A DNA stretch of 64,000 nucleotides from Marsupella aquatica. Its lineage: Eukaryota; Marchantiophyta. The stretch is taken from positions 620,001-684,000 of the forward strand of contig OZ316896.1 in the NCBI GenBank assembly GCA_973895155.1, in the 5' to 3' direction. Made by a program: the position numbers and the translations under genes. This document shows positions 23,801-34,900 of the stretch, piece by piece (the first letter of the stretch is position 1; each line of letters begins with the position of its first letter). Under the pieces are notes generated by a model, which did no database searches, had not been told where the DNA came from, and was given only the letters and a program-made list of their open reading frames with translations.

Positions 23801-24351
23801 CCGCCCGCTTTCACTGCGGGAGACGGCTCAGCATCTCCTCCAACTGCCTTCACACCAACGACATGCCCTTCCTCGCCTCCTTCAAGCGACAATGTTCCAT
23901 TGCTGGGCGAAGAAGGAGAAGAAGAATTGTCAGCTGCTGCTCCCGTATCCTCCCCCTCAGGGGAATCCACACTTTGGCCCCCACTCCATTCACCTGCGCC
24001 ACCTGCAATTGAGAGTCTAACTCTGAGGCTGAGGCTGCGCTGACATCCATCACGATCAAAGGTGCCACCCCAAGCTCCTTGCCGTGCTCTTTCCACCTTG
24101 AGAGCTGACCTTTCCATTCCTCCCAGGTCATTTTGGCTCCGTAGCCTGTAAGCTTGAGAAGACTGTCCATGGCGGATTCTTCGATTGGAAACGGCAGAGA
24201 GATCATTGGTGTGACGGGCAGCTACTTGTCTCAGACATGGCAGCAGCGGAAGAGAGGAGGAACGGGACGAACAGCACGCATGATCATGAGGGGCCAAATT
24301 GTTGAGCCTGCCGCCGCCACCGCCTACCACAGCAGTCACGGTGGCCGACAT
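20887..24351 (-). CDS. PHT2;1: Chloroplast low-affinity phosphate transporter (PHT2 type)
   Basis: A PiT/PHO4-family H+- or Na+-coupled phosphate symporter of the chloroplast inner envelope, which brings Pi into the plastid. The three exons are 23377-24351 (donor CAG|GTGAAT), 22192-22383 and 20887-21705, all in phase 0, giving 661 aa. The ATG at 24349-24351 is chosen because the frame extends upstream only to a non-ATG codon. Residues 1 to about 180 are Ser/Arg-rich and then acidic and Ser/Gly/Pro-rich, as expected for a transit peptide plus a soluble linker. This part is longer than in the Arabidopsis protein, and the total exceeds the usual length of about 590. The family's duplicated signature is complete: GANDVANAMGTSVGSG at 247-262 and GANDVANAIGPISAAL at 512-527. 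Exon 2 carries STTHCIIGAMVGFGL and exon 3 SATHTLVGAVMGVGFARGLN, the paired late motifs. The membrane half is very close to known PHT2;1 proteins. The gene appears intact. Confidence 0.95.
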
Positions 24352-25600
24352 ACCCGCTCTGCGTTCCGCCTTCAGTGCTCTGCTCAGAGCGATCAATTAT
24401 CGAACAACGAACGACCTTGATCAACTAGTTGCCCTGCCTCTGAAAAACTGAACTCCTAGACACAGAGTGTTTTGGGTCACCGACAAAATTGTCACACAGC
24501 TACAATGGTAATGGCATATTCGTCATTGAAAGGCAGCCATTCGTTCATGCTTAGGTGTTGCTGCTGCATGCGATGATACATAATTTACTTCGCCTACTCT
24601 GCCCGTTGTCGTTGTCCGTCTTCCAGGATCCATTGCCACGACGGTAAAATCCCAAGGACCGACAGGCCATCATCTGAGAGAAAACAATGAATAAACAAGT
24701 TTCCGACTCGACCTCCTCGAGTCCTCACCGCTATTAGATAATACGATTTCCTCTTGCGCAAGGATAGCTTCTATATGTATCCCAGTCCTAAATCGCCTCT
24801 CTCGTCATCTTCGTAGCGCCGTGGCTTCCGTTACTCCTATAATAGTTCTTTCGCACTCCGCGCTTCCCCTGCACGCACAGCTCAACCTTCTCCAATGCTG
24901 CCAATCTTCAAAATCAGCTTTCGTCGGATTCGCGCCTTCTTCTTCGTCAGTCAAACCGCCTCCTCCGTCGCACAATCGTCTCCCCTCCTCCTCTACCTCC
25001 AATAATCGTTTTCTCTACTCAGCTCCCGTCCGGCTTGTCAATCTCTCGCTCTACAAAAAATTCCTCTGCGTCCTAAATATCAGACTATTCATCAATCCTC
25101 TTCATTTATTCATCACCCTACACAACTTCTCCCTCGCTGTACTACTGTGGCGGAAGGATCAATGCAGAACAAAACCGCTGACCGGACCGGCTGAACGAAT
25201 GTCGGCTCCTCCGTTTTCCAAACCGGCCAAACTTAATTACTGTCCACAAAATGACCGCGCCCCCAGAACTCCTCTCCTCGGCATCCGGTTCCCTATCTCT
25301 ATCCTCACGCAGCGGGTTCTCAGCAATCCGTCAATCCGCACCATGACTCGCTCACGGCTCACGCGAGCTGTGCTGAGCAGAGTGCAATTCAAGGCGATCA
25401 ATAATGTGGGTTGGAATGGCGTGGTGGACGCAGACAGCAACGACCTTTCTCATTGATGCTCGATGCACGCGGAGAAATGGAATTCGGGTGATCCCCCGCT
25501 GATTAGACAACACAAAGCATCGACAGGAACTCAGGAATAGAAAGGACATCATTCTCGAGTCTCGACTTCTCGAGTAAAAAGGAGGGGTACAGTGTTTGGT
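24352..25600. other. PHT2 upstream region and unassigned DNA
   Basis: Contains the presumed promoter and leader of the PHT2 gene. A long plus-strand open frame (24821-25456) begins with GTG, has no upstream ATG and has Ser/Pro-rich composition without a recognised domain. It could be an unrecognised exon, but I do not annotate it as a gene. Confidence 0.35.
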
Positions 25601-25684
25601 TTGCTACAGTGCATGGGAGGATCCAGATTCCACAAAGTGCCCTTTGTGTGTTTTGCTCCCGAGGAATCCGGGCTGGAGATAACC

Positions 25685-26945
25685 CTCACCCCCCCCCCCC
25701 CCCCCCCCCCTCACCCCCCCGGACTTTTTGGCGGCCAAAATCCGCCAAATTTCACCCTACTAAAAGGGTCTGGGCCACTTTTGGCGAAGGTTCGTTTATT
25801 CTATTTGCTGCTTGCCCGCCTGGCCAGAGTCCCCACTAGCCCCAGTATGATGTTTTGCCCTTAAATCTAGGGAGGAGCTGCTTGTTAGTGTATGAAAAAT
25901 TAGCTGCCAAAGTATGAAGGTTTGTTTATTCTATTCAGCTTTTGACTACACTAGCCCCTGACTACCCGGCCCGACTATCCCTTCTTTGAAAGTGAATAGC
26001 AAGAAGAATCATAAAAATGTCACCAAAATATATTCAATTAAATGATAAAACACATTTTTTTGAAGGTTAGTTTATTCTACTAGCCCTTTGTCAGCCTGGC
26101 CACGGTCCCCACTAGACAAAGTATGTAGCCCTTTGTCCGCCTGGCCACAGTCCCCACTAGCCAAAGTATGATGGTTTACCCTTAAATGTAGGGAGAGCTG
26201 CTTGTTAATGTAGAAAAATTAGAGAAGGAGTGTTCTTAGCATCTTCTTGTTCATACAAGGTGACATTTTGTGTTTGTTTGCTACTCAGGGATCTGGGTTA
26301 ATAATAACCCGCAATTCAGTGACTCATCTCCACCAGCATTATTTTTAGTGGCAAAAATTAGCCAAATTCCAGGGTTGGCCACTTTTGCAAAGGATTTTAG
26401 CCACAGACCCCATTAGCTAAAATCTAATGGTTACCTTTATATTTAGGGAGATCTAAGGGTTAATCTAGAAGAAGTAGAGAATGAGTGTTCTTAGATCTTC
26501 TTCTTCATACAACGTGAGATTTTGGCACCCTGGCTAAAAGGAAAAACCTTGCCCGGGTAGCCACAAATCCTCTTACCTGATGGGTATCCTTAAAATCTAC
26601 GGGTTAATAATTACAAGACAAAATATCAAGCATGTTCCAGGAAGCTATATGCCATAGTCAGGAAAACTGAAGATTCAAGGGTTAATCTTGGGAAATTAGA
26701 GAAGGAATGATTTTAGCATCTGTACCTTCATACAAGGTGACATTTGGCACCCTGGCTAAAAGGAAAAACCTTGCCCACATACCCACACACCCTATTAGCT
26801 GAAATTTGATGGTTATCCTTTAAATCTGGGCAGATCTAAGGGTGCATCCAGAGATCTCAGGGTTCATCTAGTTCTTAGTATCTTCTCCTTTGTATAAGGT
26901 GACATTTGGCACCCTTGCTAAATCTTAAACATTACCCTGCATCTC
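25685..26945. repeat. Degenerate long tandem repeat region
   Basis: After a run of about 20 C at 25690-25710, diverged units repeat the same order of phrases: GGCCACAGTCCCCACTAGC, AAAATTTGATGGTTAYCCTT, GGGAGATCTAAGGGTTAATC, TTAGAGAAGGAGTGTTCTTAG and TTCATACAAGGTGACATTTG. The last phrase occurs near 26255, 26505, 26730 and 26895, so spacing falls from about 250 to 170 bases. Non-coding; origin unknown. Confidence 0.6.
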
Positions 26946-27598
26946 AGTCTCAGCCCAACATAGCATCTCCTCGTTGTGAGTTTCTTATGAGGAGCATCTT
27001 GCATTCTACAGTCCTGTCAATGTTTAGGCCAACTACTACGTGCCATGTGCCTCCATAGTATCTGATAGTCATTATTAGGTTGGTGCAAAAAAATATAACT
27101 AAAACATTTCTGGCGTCTAATGCTAAAATGTGATTCCAGAGGTGGGCTCGAAAGATATGTGGGCCCTTTGGGAAACGGGAAGAATTAAATTCCAGCTGCA
27201 ACAGGGCCCCAACATCCAGACAAACTTTGGGTTACGGGGCTAAAAACATGTTTTTTTGTTTGTTTTTGAAATAGGCTTCAAAATACCTGACAAACTTGAC
27301 TCAATAGACAAAGTTTTGGTTATGTAAATTTTGAATAGTCGCTTGCTAAAGTCTGGAAGCAGCTTAAAAATGACTATTCACGATCAAAGATGGCAAACAA
27401 AGCCACTGTGTCCAGACTCCCATGCCTGTCGCTATTATGTGTTTAAGTGCACAATGCTTAAGTGCAAGGCAAGTGGTCCCAGAACATTCGGCAGTTTTTA
27501 CAAGTATATGCACTTTTAAATGCAGGTTTTGTAACTGCATGTAGAGTTTCACTATACAACAAATATAGTGCAAACAGTGGGTAACTAAGTGTATACTT
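26946..27598. other. Intergenic, nothing recognised
   Basis: No gene or clear repeat could be supported. Confidence 0.4.
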
Positions 27599-27856
27599 GC
27601 AATGCCCTCAAGTGCATGACAGAGGGACAAGAGATGCATTTATTGATAAGTGCAAGACATTTTTACAAAGTATCATCTTGTGCTGCAATGCTCACAAGTG
27701 CATGACAGAGGGACAAGAGATGCATTTATTGATATGTGCAAGACATTTTTACAAAGTACTATCTTGTGCTGCAATGCCCACAAGTGCATGACAGAGGGAC
27801 AAGACATGCATTTATTGATAAGTGCAAGACATGTTTACAAAGTATTATCTTGTGCT
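27599..27856. repeat. 86-bp tandem repeat, three copies
   Basis: Units start at 27599, 27685 and 27771 with GCAATGC followed by CAAGTGCATGACAGAGGGAC. They differ at only a few positions. The small overlapping open frames repeat the same peptide because of this array and are not genes. Confidence 0.9.
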
Positions 27857-28925
27857 CATCCATGAATTGCTGTGGTACCTGCCATTTTCTAAGGCAGGGA
27901 TAGCAAGAAACTTTGGAAAGAGAGTGCAAAGCCTAGAGCCTATAGTGCATAAGTGCAACATGTATAAGTGCTTTAGGGTTCAAGGAATGTTGTCATTACA
28001 TGTAAATCAGCCAGAAGTCTCCTCCATCGCCTTTACTTTATGTGCCCAACTGGTGCACTTCGGAACTCTATAAATTAATCATTGAGCGCATCTGTTAAAC
28101 CATGGCTTCTCTTTCAAGACCTATGAATTACCCATAGAATCCTATCTCACTATTAACAGTAAATTTCCCCTAAAATAGTGGGGCAAACTGGGACCTTAGA
28201 GATAAGAAGTTAGTGAAATGTGGAAAAAGGGAGAACTCTTGTACACTTTCCCCTTACATGTATCGGCACTGGTGATTTAACAACACCAGAATGAATGCTC
28301 AACCTACAAAGTAACAAACCTTTGCTGTCACTAAATCTCTTTCGACACAGGTCCTGTGCATCGCATGTACGTGCCCAACTGGGTGTGCACTTTGGAACCC
28401 TGTAAAATTAATCATTGAACCTATCTACTAACAATTACATACACTAAATTTACAGAATGAATGCCGGACACAGTAACAAGCATTTCTTGTCACTACCTAT
28501 CTTTGGGCCTCCGTAAATCAATAATTGAGACTAACAATGTACAGAATGAATGCCGAACGTGAGTTCGGTATAATTATCAATGAAGCAGGATGTAAACTTA
28601 CTATCTGATTGCAAATCTTCCAGAGCTCTCGTGTAGACAATCTGTCATAGCTGTAGTTTCTCCCGCAAAGACTTCAAATCTTGTCCACAAACTGTGGATT
28701 TCATGCCAACGTAGTACGCACTTTGGGCCCTCGCAGGCAGGAAACACAATTCAGTTTTAATTCACCACTAAGGCGAATCGGATAATCATCTTTGAGTCCG
28801 CGAACAAGGGGGAAAAGGAGTCCTATCATAGTTGGAGCTCGATCTGTTAACTAAGGCTTTCATCGAGGTTCAGGATCATTCGGAAGCTCAACCTTGGTTG
28901 TAATTTAATTGAAGTGAACACATGC
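27857..28925. other. Downstream flank of RLK-A
   Basis: Presumably includes the RLK-A 3' UTR. Between 28035 and 28560 a phrase of the form GTGCCCAACTGG-GTGCACTT-GGAACYCTGTAAATTAATCATTGA recurs in two or three diverged copies. At 28625-28760 the sequence resembles the flanks of RLK-B (42105-42530) and RLK-C (61105-61500), so the duplicated unit of the array extends past the stop codon. Confidence 0.45.
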
Positions 28926-31900
28926 CTATCGGCCTACGACAACACTTGGAGGATCCATCTTCAGGACAAGGGAATCGTCTTCTTCTCCATCTGTGACCTC
29001 AGGTATTGTTGGATAACTTTGGTCATAATCAGTGAGCTTAATAAAGCGGCACGAAAGTTCCAGTTCAACTGCCTCTGTAAGTGCACGTACAACGTGGGCC
29101 ATATCGGGCCTGTTTGCTGTTACTGGGTCGACGCTTCTGATGGCGAGGGATAACACTTTCATCATAGCCTTCTCCACAAATTCCCCATTCAACGACGGGT
29201 CAACGATATTCATGGCAGTCCCACCATTTTCTTGGCTACGTACCTGCATTTAGACGACAATCATCGCAAAAGAGTTAACTACCCCTTAGCTAGTTACTAA
29301 TTCATCCAGCACTTGCTTCTTCTGGGACTCAGTAGCTGCAATATGACTTACCCTTCGTTAATGAGGGCAAAATTGCAGAGCCTATTGAGTAAATTTGACG
29401 CTCTTAAGAAGTCTCATGTGTGGATGGGCAGAGTATGCAGTCAGATAACACAAAACTTGCTTGGAAACACGACAATAAAGCGTAAAACAGAGATAATTTT
29501 CGATCAAATGACCTTATGATGAAACCTACCCATTCGATGAGAGAGCTACTGCTGCCATCTGGACGTTCCGCAACATGAGGATGTCGACCTGAAATTATCT
29601 CCAGGAGAACCACCCCAAAACTATACACATCGCTCTTAGGAGTTAACCTTTGCGTGACGAAGTACCTGCATAGAATTCCGTTTGTATTGCAATCCCACGG
29701 TTAACTTTGGGGTATTCTCCAGCCTGTATGTAAACAATTTTTAGAAACTATAAGTGGAAAACAATTAGTCTACTGTAGGTTGTTTCTTGCAAGACACCTG
29801 CACTTCGATGAACGTCTAACGATGGAAGAAAGGGCTCGGTCAATTAATGAGGTTTTTCGTACTCTGGATCCATGTAGCCAATCGTGCCCTTTAAGAGGGT
29901 ATCAACGCCGGTGAATATCCCTTCAGGGGCCTGCTTTGAGATTCCGAAATCCGCAACCTTGGCTACCATGTTAACATCTAGCAGTATATTGCTGCTCTTG
30001 ACGTCACGATGAATAATCCGAGGATGACAGTCCGTATGCAGATACTCGAGCCCTAGAACAAATAACGAGAAGAAGAGAAAAGTATTATGGAAACAGACTA
30101 AACGAATGAAGATAACCTTAATTAGGAACTGCAGAGATTCCCACGAGGCCGTTTCAGTCGCTGTCAACACTGTATTTTCATTATGTTCGAGAAGCCAAAA
30201 TTGATGCCTATGTGTATGATCCATATGTAAAATTGATGCCTAGCGGTATGATCCATATTGCATAGTATCTAACCTGCAATGCACACTCGTGTGTTACTTT
30301 CAGAGGAAAGTGAGGGACAAGGATTAAAGATTACAATGCAAGTTTTATTCATGAAACACCTTAGGCAAGTTCTGTACCCATTACTTTCAATTAATTCGGA
30401 CGTAAATTTGCATAGCTAGGTGTCCCTTCAGGGCCATGACTAATCAAGGCATAGACGAGCTCTTCTAGACAAGTTTAATTATCGAGAGCTTAGGTCACCT
30501 TTTGCAGAGTTTAGAGCAATGTCAAGTCTTGTAGTCCAGTCCAGATGCTTCCCTGGATTGTCACCTACAAGATCGAAAACAGTATTAGATTTCCACGATT
30601 ATAATATTCCCTCGTGCGAGTGATGTACACCGAAAAGGACTTTTTCTTCAAATTAACGAGGAACCTGAATAGCAGCTGATATCAAGAAGTTCCGTGCTTA
30701 AATGCCATATGGTCGATGTCACGGATGCAGAACAGGAATAGTTTACAAACTTGAGATATATACGTACCGTACAGGTGGTCACGAAGAGTCCCGTTACAAA
30801 AGTAAACGTAGATGAGAATTTGCTGGTTCTCTTCTTCACAGTATCCAACCAGTTCCACTAGGTTCCTGTGATGTATACGTGAAAGTAATTCAACCTGACA
30901 ATGTACAGGACATACATGGATTGCATATTGTTAGCTACAGCCACATTTCTTGCCCGACGCATCAGAGAACAAAATGAGACGACCGATCAGATATTACTGC
31001 ACAGAAGATAACAATCTAGAGGGTTAATTCCTGGAAACTAATTCTTAAATTTCTATGATGTGCGGATTCGAATCAAGCATGTGCACATGACTGAATTAAA
31101 ACATTGGTTCCAAACAAACCTCGTTAAAAAACTCCGTGGTTCCTTGACGAGAATCACTTTTCTTCACTTTCAAAGCCACTTCTTGCCCATTCAAAAGCTT
31201 TCCATAGTACACCGGCCCGAATGCACCTTCTCCAATTTTCTTCGAGAATTTTTTTGTCGCGTCGCTCACCTCTTGTAACGTTAGCAAGGCCATGGATGTT
31301 GGTAAAGCTTTCCTAGCTGTACTTAAGGATAGCTCCGAAGGATCTTGCTTCTCTGTAGACACAACAATTCAATGCAAAAAGTACTTGATCAATTCCTCAA
31401 TTTGTGTACGTGGATGTATTCACCAATCCTTCGCGTATGTAAACTTCTGCGTATGTAAGATGGAATTAATAATTGCAGATCCTCATGTGTTATTCATTGA
31501 ATTCCGTTCTTAAAGACTTTGAACTAGATTTGATGTACAAGATTGCCACGAAGCGTGAATACAAACCAGTCTAGAGAATATTAATATAGTACGTTGCACA
31601 TTTAGTTAGACACAGCCAGGGAGACAATGAAATATTTCTTGACAAGGAAGGGGGCCATTGACGACAGAATACCGAGGTACTAACCGGCTTTTCCTATTGC
31701 TCTGATGATGCTCAGTATAGACCTCCTTTTTCTCGTACAAAGCATCCAAAGGATCACAACAGCTATAGCGAGTGCAACAAGACCGCCGAGGATACCACCC
31801 ACAACAGCTCCAATGTTCGAACTTGAGGTTGTTGGGGTGGGAGGTGCATTTGCCGGTGGGGAAACACCACAACCAGGGACGGTACATGTCAATGAAGGGT

Positions 31901-34900
31901 TATTCAAAACCCTGCATCAATCCATTGGTGCGTTCTAGAATGATCAGTTGAAAGATGTCTTAATAGCTGCAGAATAATCAGAAGGGACCGTTTTGTACCA
32001 GACATATATTCCTGTTGTCAGAAATGACTAGATGGTTCTGATACTCTTTGAACTTTATGGGTTAGATCTACCAATAAGCATTTGGAGAGTAATGAACTGC
32101 AAGTAACACTAAAGTATGCACCAACTTCCGGGCAACTTGTAAAACATTGAGGGGGTCGTCTTCATAGAATTCCGTAGGTGAATTGATAAACTCACGTGAA
32201 GTTCAATCCTGTTTTGTTGAGGTTCGAGGGCACTGCTCCACTTAAATTGTTGTTGTCCAAGTTCCTGTGCAAAAACAATCGTCCCAAAATCGAAGTAAGG
32301 TAAGAGTTTAAGTTGGAAGCTAGTCAAGTAAAGGAATGGCCAGCCTTGATTGTAAATTTGTCAAACTTAAAGCTCAAGAACGTACAAAGCACGTCTGTCC
32401 CTTTATCCAAGGCGTCAATGGTAGGGCAGACTCGAACAGACAGCAAAATCTTTGCACAGTTCAATGATGAATTGGAGTTACTGTGCATAACAAATCCTGG
32501 ATTGTAGCTCGATCGGGCCAGGCCATTCTTAGGTATGTCAATAGCCAGTTACATTACGATAAGACTGTTCTCAGGCGATAGGTTCGCCAGTACGCACTAC
32601 CTTTCCAACTGAGGTGCAACTTAATAGTAAACCGTAACCTAGGAAGGGCAGCTGACAATGGCTCGCACTACTCGACATTTCTAAACCACCCAGGCCAATT
32701 TCGACTTACAGTTGGGTTAGATTCGGGAGCGAAATGCCGAGAAAAGTGGGAATATCGCCTCTCAAATCGTTCTCTTGTAAATATCTGTAATCCAACTTTC
32801 AACAAACGAATTTTAAGTAAGATACAAATACTTGGGAACGTAAATTATAAGAACTACAGTAGATAAGTTGACCATTTGGAACAAAACACACCAACCCTCA
32901 CACTTTTGAAGCTAATGTGATGATTCAAACTTGCTTACACTGCAGACTGAACGGGCATCGGCTGTTAATTGAAGGTTTGTTGAATCAACTATACAGTGAA
33001 GATAAAAGCTCAACCACAGATTTGATCGCGCTACTAAGACAGTTCTAAGTTCCGTCAGACAATAAATTAAATGTGGACATCTTCTCCAAAAGAATTCAAG
33101 ATGCAGGGAGAGGCAGAGGTCGAAGCTCGATTGTCAGGCACTTACATAACTTCAAGATGCGTGAGAGAGCTCCAGTCTGGGATCGAACCCGTGAAGCTGT
33201 TGTTACTCAGTGTCCTGAGAAACACATAAGAATGACTTAGCTATACAAGCACGTGGCTTAATTGGCCTGAGACAATGCGAAGATCCGATGTACTACCTTC
33301 CAATGAATGCGTACATCCAACACGGGTGGCACATAAAATTTTGAACTGCGTGTACATCAACTACAGTAGCTTAATCCAGTGAGCTGAAGAATGTCTCCCC
33401 CTTACGTCTGTATAATTAGCCCAAGCAGAGATTAAAGCTTGCATATATGCGATACTCGTGGGATAAATAGAAACAGAGTATGCATTCATATCATGACATG
33501 TAGAAGGTACTTGGCATCTTTGTGAGCTAGATATACAAATCGTCCGTAGTGGACCTTGACTCACGAATGCCGAGGGAACCTGAAACTCTTAAGACTTCTG
33601 TGTGTGAAATCCATCCATATTCCATACTTTAGATGTAGTTTTTCTGCAGAACCCTTTCTGGTACACTTTCTTCTTAGTGGTGGCAACTGGACTACGTGCA
33701 TCGATTATTTTCATACATCACAATGCGTTGTAACAACTTCTTCACTTTGAAACTAGTGCCCATGGCGTGAGATGAAATGAAGAATTGCTTAGTTTGTTCT
33801 GTCCGAGATCGAGGAACAAGAGACCATGAGACCTACAATTTACTAAAGCTACCCAGCGATATCATGAAAATTAAAGAATTTCGTAGCACCTCGTTAGCCG
33901 CTCCATATTTTTGCTACTGATAGCGCTCTCTTTCAAATGCTATATCAACGTATGTAAGCTCCATTTTCTACTGTTAATCATCAATTATTTTTTTTCTAAG
34001 TTGACAAACATACGGTGTCATGAAGGGTTTACTTTTGATGTCAGGATATAACTTACAGGTTAGTCAACTCTGTGAGAAACGAAATCTCCCCCGGGATACT
34101 CCCTCCGAATCCTTGATTTCCTAGATACCTGTTAAAAATAAAATACAAAAGTTATATGTTTTCTTGGTATCAAAACACCCGTAAACATTTGGCTCTCGAA
34201 AAGCTGTACAGGTCATATGATAACCGAAGCTAGACGACCGCAGTGAGTCTGATGCCGTGCACCCGCACAGCTCGCTTACCGGTTTGAAATTAGAACTGAA
34301 ATGAAAGATCATGTGCGATAGATAAAATACTAAACACTCACAGCGCGGTTATACGTGGAGAAACATCGTTATTGCAACTCAACCAGTCAAATGGTCGGGG
34401 AAGACACGGATCACCAATCCAATCACTTAAATTTAGGGCGGTTTGGAGAACACCAAGATTGGTCACTGCGCATACGAGTGATAAAATGCCATTTTAGAAC
34501 GCTTTCCACAACAACATTTAATTTAAGATGCAGTGTTGAGGCAATCACTAATTGATCTCATGTGCACGCGATCGATCACAATCGACGATATCTTTTGTGC
34601 GATAACTCTTCAAAGTCCGATTATTCTCCGAGAAGACTCACCATCTTGAGGATTAGTAGCACTCTTGGTGTAAGGGATTAAAGCATAGATCTCGTAGGCA
34701 TTCAAGATCGGCCCCAAGCTGGATGAGTTGCTTTGTTCAACAGCGATGGTCAAATCGCTGTTCGGACTCATTACACTGAAATAAATCTCCAAAGGTGTAT
34801 CCAAGCTGCTGAATGAACTAATCAACTGATTGTTCAAAGAGTAATTCATTCCCCGGAAATTGGTCGCAGAGACATTGCTGTCCAGCTCCTGGAAGTACGC

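Noticed and set aside
23335-24396. PHT2 start at 24396
   Set aside because: That codon is TTG. The first in-frame ATG is at 24349-24351 and still leaves a full transit peptide.
24821-25456. Plus-strand 211-codon open frame beside the PHT2 gene
   Set aside because: It begins with GTG, has no ATG for most of its length and shows no recognisable domain; likely a chance frame in C-rich DNA.
27599-27856. Possible CRISPR array
   Set aside because: The units are directly adjacent tandem repeats without unique spacers, and the genome is eukaryotic.
27597-27865. Overlapping small frames with repeated peptide
   Set aside because: They are produced by the 86-bp tandem repeat, not by selection for a repeat protein.
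29851-29870. Apparent stop codon at the end of the RLK-A kinase exon, which would truncate the protein in the activation segment
   Set aside because: The frame runs past the splice donor: the exon ends at CCAGA|GTACG (29863) and joins the exon starting at 29665 to give DPEYFVTQRL. RLK-B and RLK-C use the same donor, so the stop is intronic.
33361-33564. 67-codon minus-strand frame present identically at 47487-47690
   Set aside because: Identity is explained by the conserved RLK-A/RLK-B tract. It lies in an intron, and identical preservation extends well beyond it.
34275-34300. Micro-exon between RLK-A exons 5 and 6 (TTTCAG...CCG|GTAAGC)
   Set aside because: Splice-like signals exist, but joining exon 5 directly to the 72-base LRR exon gives a continuous ITAL-YLGNQ LRR start in phase, so the micro-exon is unnecessary.
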